From an uncultured Schwartzia sp. (GTDB lineage: Bacteria > Bacillota > Negativicutes > Selenomonadales > Selenomonadaceae), in the NCBI GenBank assembly GCA_905373705.1, contig CAJPUA010000043.1:1-7391 (forward strand): 7,391 nt of DNA. Reading direction: 5' to 3'. The position numbers and the translations under genes are program-made. The notes under the pieces are model-generated. The model was not told the DNA's origin, searched no databases, and worked only from the letters and a program-made list of their open reading frames with translations. Shown here piece after piece: positions 6,227 through 7,391 of this stretch. Position 1 is the stretch's first letter. Each line of letters opens with the position of its first letter.

Positions 6227-6811
6227 CTACGCCATACGTCCTTGAAAACCGAGCTTTGTCAGGGAGCGCAGAACCTCGTGGGACGCCGCCGCGCATTTTA
6301 ACGCCCCCGCCGGAAGATAGCGATCCGCCGGCGGCTCGGTAAAGAGCTTCACCTTGCAAATAATACCGTATTTTCCCAGATACTCGTCAGCGGCGATGGA
6401 GAAAAAGCGTTCCAGCTCGCACCGGTCGTAAAGATAGTACATTTCCATTCCGGCATTGAGCGCCTCCGGTTCCATCTCAATGCGCGGCGGCTTTACGCCC
6501 AGCCCCATCATCTTGGCGACACTGTTCACGCGCTCAACCGCCGCCTCAACCCATTCGTCATGCGCCAGCACCAGCGCGCCCTCATGCTCGTCCCCAATGA
6601 TGTCCTCGAGAAGATTCTTCGCCGCGATGGAGTCCTGCCGAAGCTTATCCGCTACCCCTTGAATGACGGCCTCACGCTCCGCATAAGGCGTCCCATCCGG
6701 CAGTTTTAAATAATTTCCCGTATTATCGAGCCGTCCGTCATACTTCTCATAATGGGCGATCATATCGACAATCTTGTCGACCCGCGCCGCCGTATTCATT
6801 TCCGCCTCCAT
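6227..6811 (-). CDS. Hypothetical soluble protein, 194 residues, family not recognised
   Basis: I do not recognise this protein. It has no signal peptide, membrane segment or obvious catalytic motif. It is acidic over the first ~125 residues, looks mostly helical (long heptad-free helices around 45-100), and is likely cytoplasmic. Three cysteines (in DRCELE, GIICKVK and LKCAAA) lie in the last third without CxxC spacing, so no metal site is evident. The gene is well supported: it has a perfect extended -10 promoter, AAAGGAG at 6820-6826 eight bases before ATG 6811, and a strong terminator. A second start at codon 5 (ATG 6799) is preceded by GGAGG at a good distance and is a real alternative. 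It stands between gpmI and the methyltransferase, apparently as its own transcription unit, so the neighbours give no hint of function. Confidence 0.8.
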   Translation of the reverse strand: MEAEMNTAARVDKIVDMIAHYEKYDGRLDNTGNYLKLPDGTPYAEREAVIQGVADKLRQDSIAAKNLLEDIIGDEHEGALVLAHDEWVEAAVERVNSVAKMMGLGVKPPRIEMEPEALNAGMEMYYLYDRCELERFFSIAADEYLGKYGIICKVKLFTEPPADRYLPAGALKCAAASHEVLRSLTKLGFQGRMA

Positions 6812-6831
6812 GCTCCCATCTCCTTTCCCCT

Positions 6832-6840
6832 ATTATAGCA
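6832..6840 (-). promoter_or_regulatory. Extended -10 promoter of the hypothetical gene
   Basis: Read on the minus strand the sequence is TGCTATAAT, a perfect TATAAT with the TGn extension. No convincing -35 lies 17 bases further up, which extended -10 promoters tolerate. Transcription would start near 6825, so the ribosome binding site (6820-6826) would be at the very 5' end of the mRNA. Confidence 0.65.
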
Positions 6841-7055
6841 TATATTTGCCACGTTAAGGGATTGGGCAAGATCGCCCGATTCTCTATTCCTCAAAAAAGC
6901 AGCTCCCATAGAAATCCCTTTTATACGTTTCCCGCAGGAACAATCCTCCCCTGCTACGCGCGATACTATTTTCTCAATTCTTCCGGGCGCTCTTTTTCCG
7001 TCCCTCGCCGCGCGCCTTCCCTCCGTATCGCCGATACCGCGGTTCTTTCTAAACT

Positions 7056-7391
7056 TTATTCCAGCAAAGAGTGCCCGGTCATCTCAGGCGGCGGCGTGAT
7101 GCCCGCCAGCGTAAGAAGCGTCGGCGCGATGTCGGCGAGCTTTCCTTCGTGCAGCTTATGCCGCGGCTCGCTGACCAGAATAAACGGCACCGGGTTCGTC
7201 GTGTGCTGCGTAAAAGGCTGTCCCGTCGTCCAATCCAGCATTTGTTCCGCGTTGCCATGATCCGCCGTAATAGCAACCGCGCCCCCCATTTTTTGTACCG
7301 CAGCGACGCAGCGCCCCACGCAGGTATCGACGGTCTCTACCGCCTTTACCGACGATGTTTTTGAAGGCTTTCCGCGCGATGAAGATTTGCG
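7056..7391 (-). CDS. gpmI: 2,3-bisphosphoglycerate-independent phosphoglycerate mutase, C-terminal part
   Basis: This glycolytic enzyme interconverts 3- and 2-phosphoglycerate, with two Mn2+ ions in the active site. Only the last ~97 residues are recognisable (bases 7056-7349), against ~510 in the full enzyme. Seen here are [12 protein letters not shown], the metal-binding [13 protein letters not shown] (the adjacent Asp-His pair are ligands), the His of [10 protein letters not shown], then [15 protein letters not shown] and the usual end EMTGHSLLE. The gene runs off the right edge and its start is not in the window; the GTG at 7317-7319 is an internal codon. The frame stays open to 7391, but residues encoded by 7350-7391 do not resemble the family, which should show a D-M-V-G-H-T-G motif there. 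That could be an assembly or sequence error, a frameshift or a broken gene. Confidence 0.88.
   Translation of the reverse strand, partial: RKSSSRGKPSKTSSVKAVETVDTCVGRCVAAVQKMGGAVAITADHGNAEQMLDWTTGQPFTQHTTNPVPFILVSEPRHKLHEGKLADIAPTLLTLAGITPPPEMTGHSLLE

Noticed and set aside
6796..6909. A 37-codon minus-strand reading frame with AAGGG upstream, overlapping the hypothetical gene as ATGA
   Set aside because: The perfect extended -10 at 6832-6840 lies in the middle of it, and there is no recognisable protein; it is most likely non-coding leader.
6841..7055. Gap between gpmI and the hypothetical gene searched for an RNA, repeat or terminator
   Set aside because: Only weak stems were found (GTATC/GATAC at 7025-7037, GGGC/GCCC near 6864-6877), neither followed by a T-run on the minus strand; no feature can be supported.

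Overview
The window carries seven protein-coding genes plus their transcription signals. Codon choice, strong AGGAGG-like ribosome binding sites, extended -10 promoters and mixed base composition fit a Gram-positive-lineage bacterium (Firmicutes), possibly a Negativicute. No rRNA or taxonomic marker is present, so the placement is a guess. There is no mobile element, CRISPR array, tRNA or rRNA that I can see.

Layout, left to right. (1) Bases 1-110 are the tail of an unseen upstream plus-strand unit, closed by a hairpin terminator. (2) A plus-strand monocistron follows: an alanine/glycine:cation symporter (227-1582) with its own promoter, a leader hairpin just before its ribosome binding site, and an unusually long hairpin (25-bp arms) after it. 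(3) The centrepiece is a four-gene plus-strand operon for a metal-ion ABC transporter of the TroABCD/Znu/Mnt type (1787-5532): lipoprotein receptor, ATPase and two membrane permeases. It starts from a good promoter abutted by a Fur-box-like palindrome. A strong hairpin with a T-run sits between receptor and ATPase, so the receptor is probably made in excess. The last permease carries an 83-residue cytoplasmic tail that reads as a winged-helix module of DtxR type. (4) On the minus strand, converging on the operon, are a methylated-DNA-protein cysteine methyltransferase (5584-6117), an unrecognised 194-residue soluble protein (6227-6811), and the 3' end of gpmI, cofactor-independent phosphoglycerate mutase (7056 to the right edge).

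How they work together: the operon imports a divalent metal, Mn or Zn by its His-His-His-Asp ligand set. The Fur-like site suggests it is metal- or iron-repressed. If gpmI is the usual Mn-dependent enzyme, it is a plausible consumer of imported Mn, but nothing in the sequence links the two. The symporter, methyltransferase and hypothetical protein look like unrelated neighbours.

The features most worth a second look are the permease-winged-helix fusion, the long inverted repeat at 1619-1683, the Fur-like site, and the abrupt loss of gpmI similarity in the last ~42 bases. I found no clear evidence of a wholly new system.
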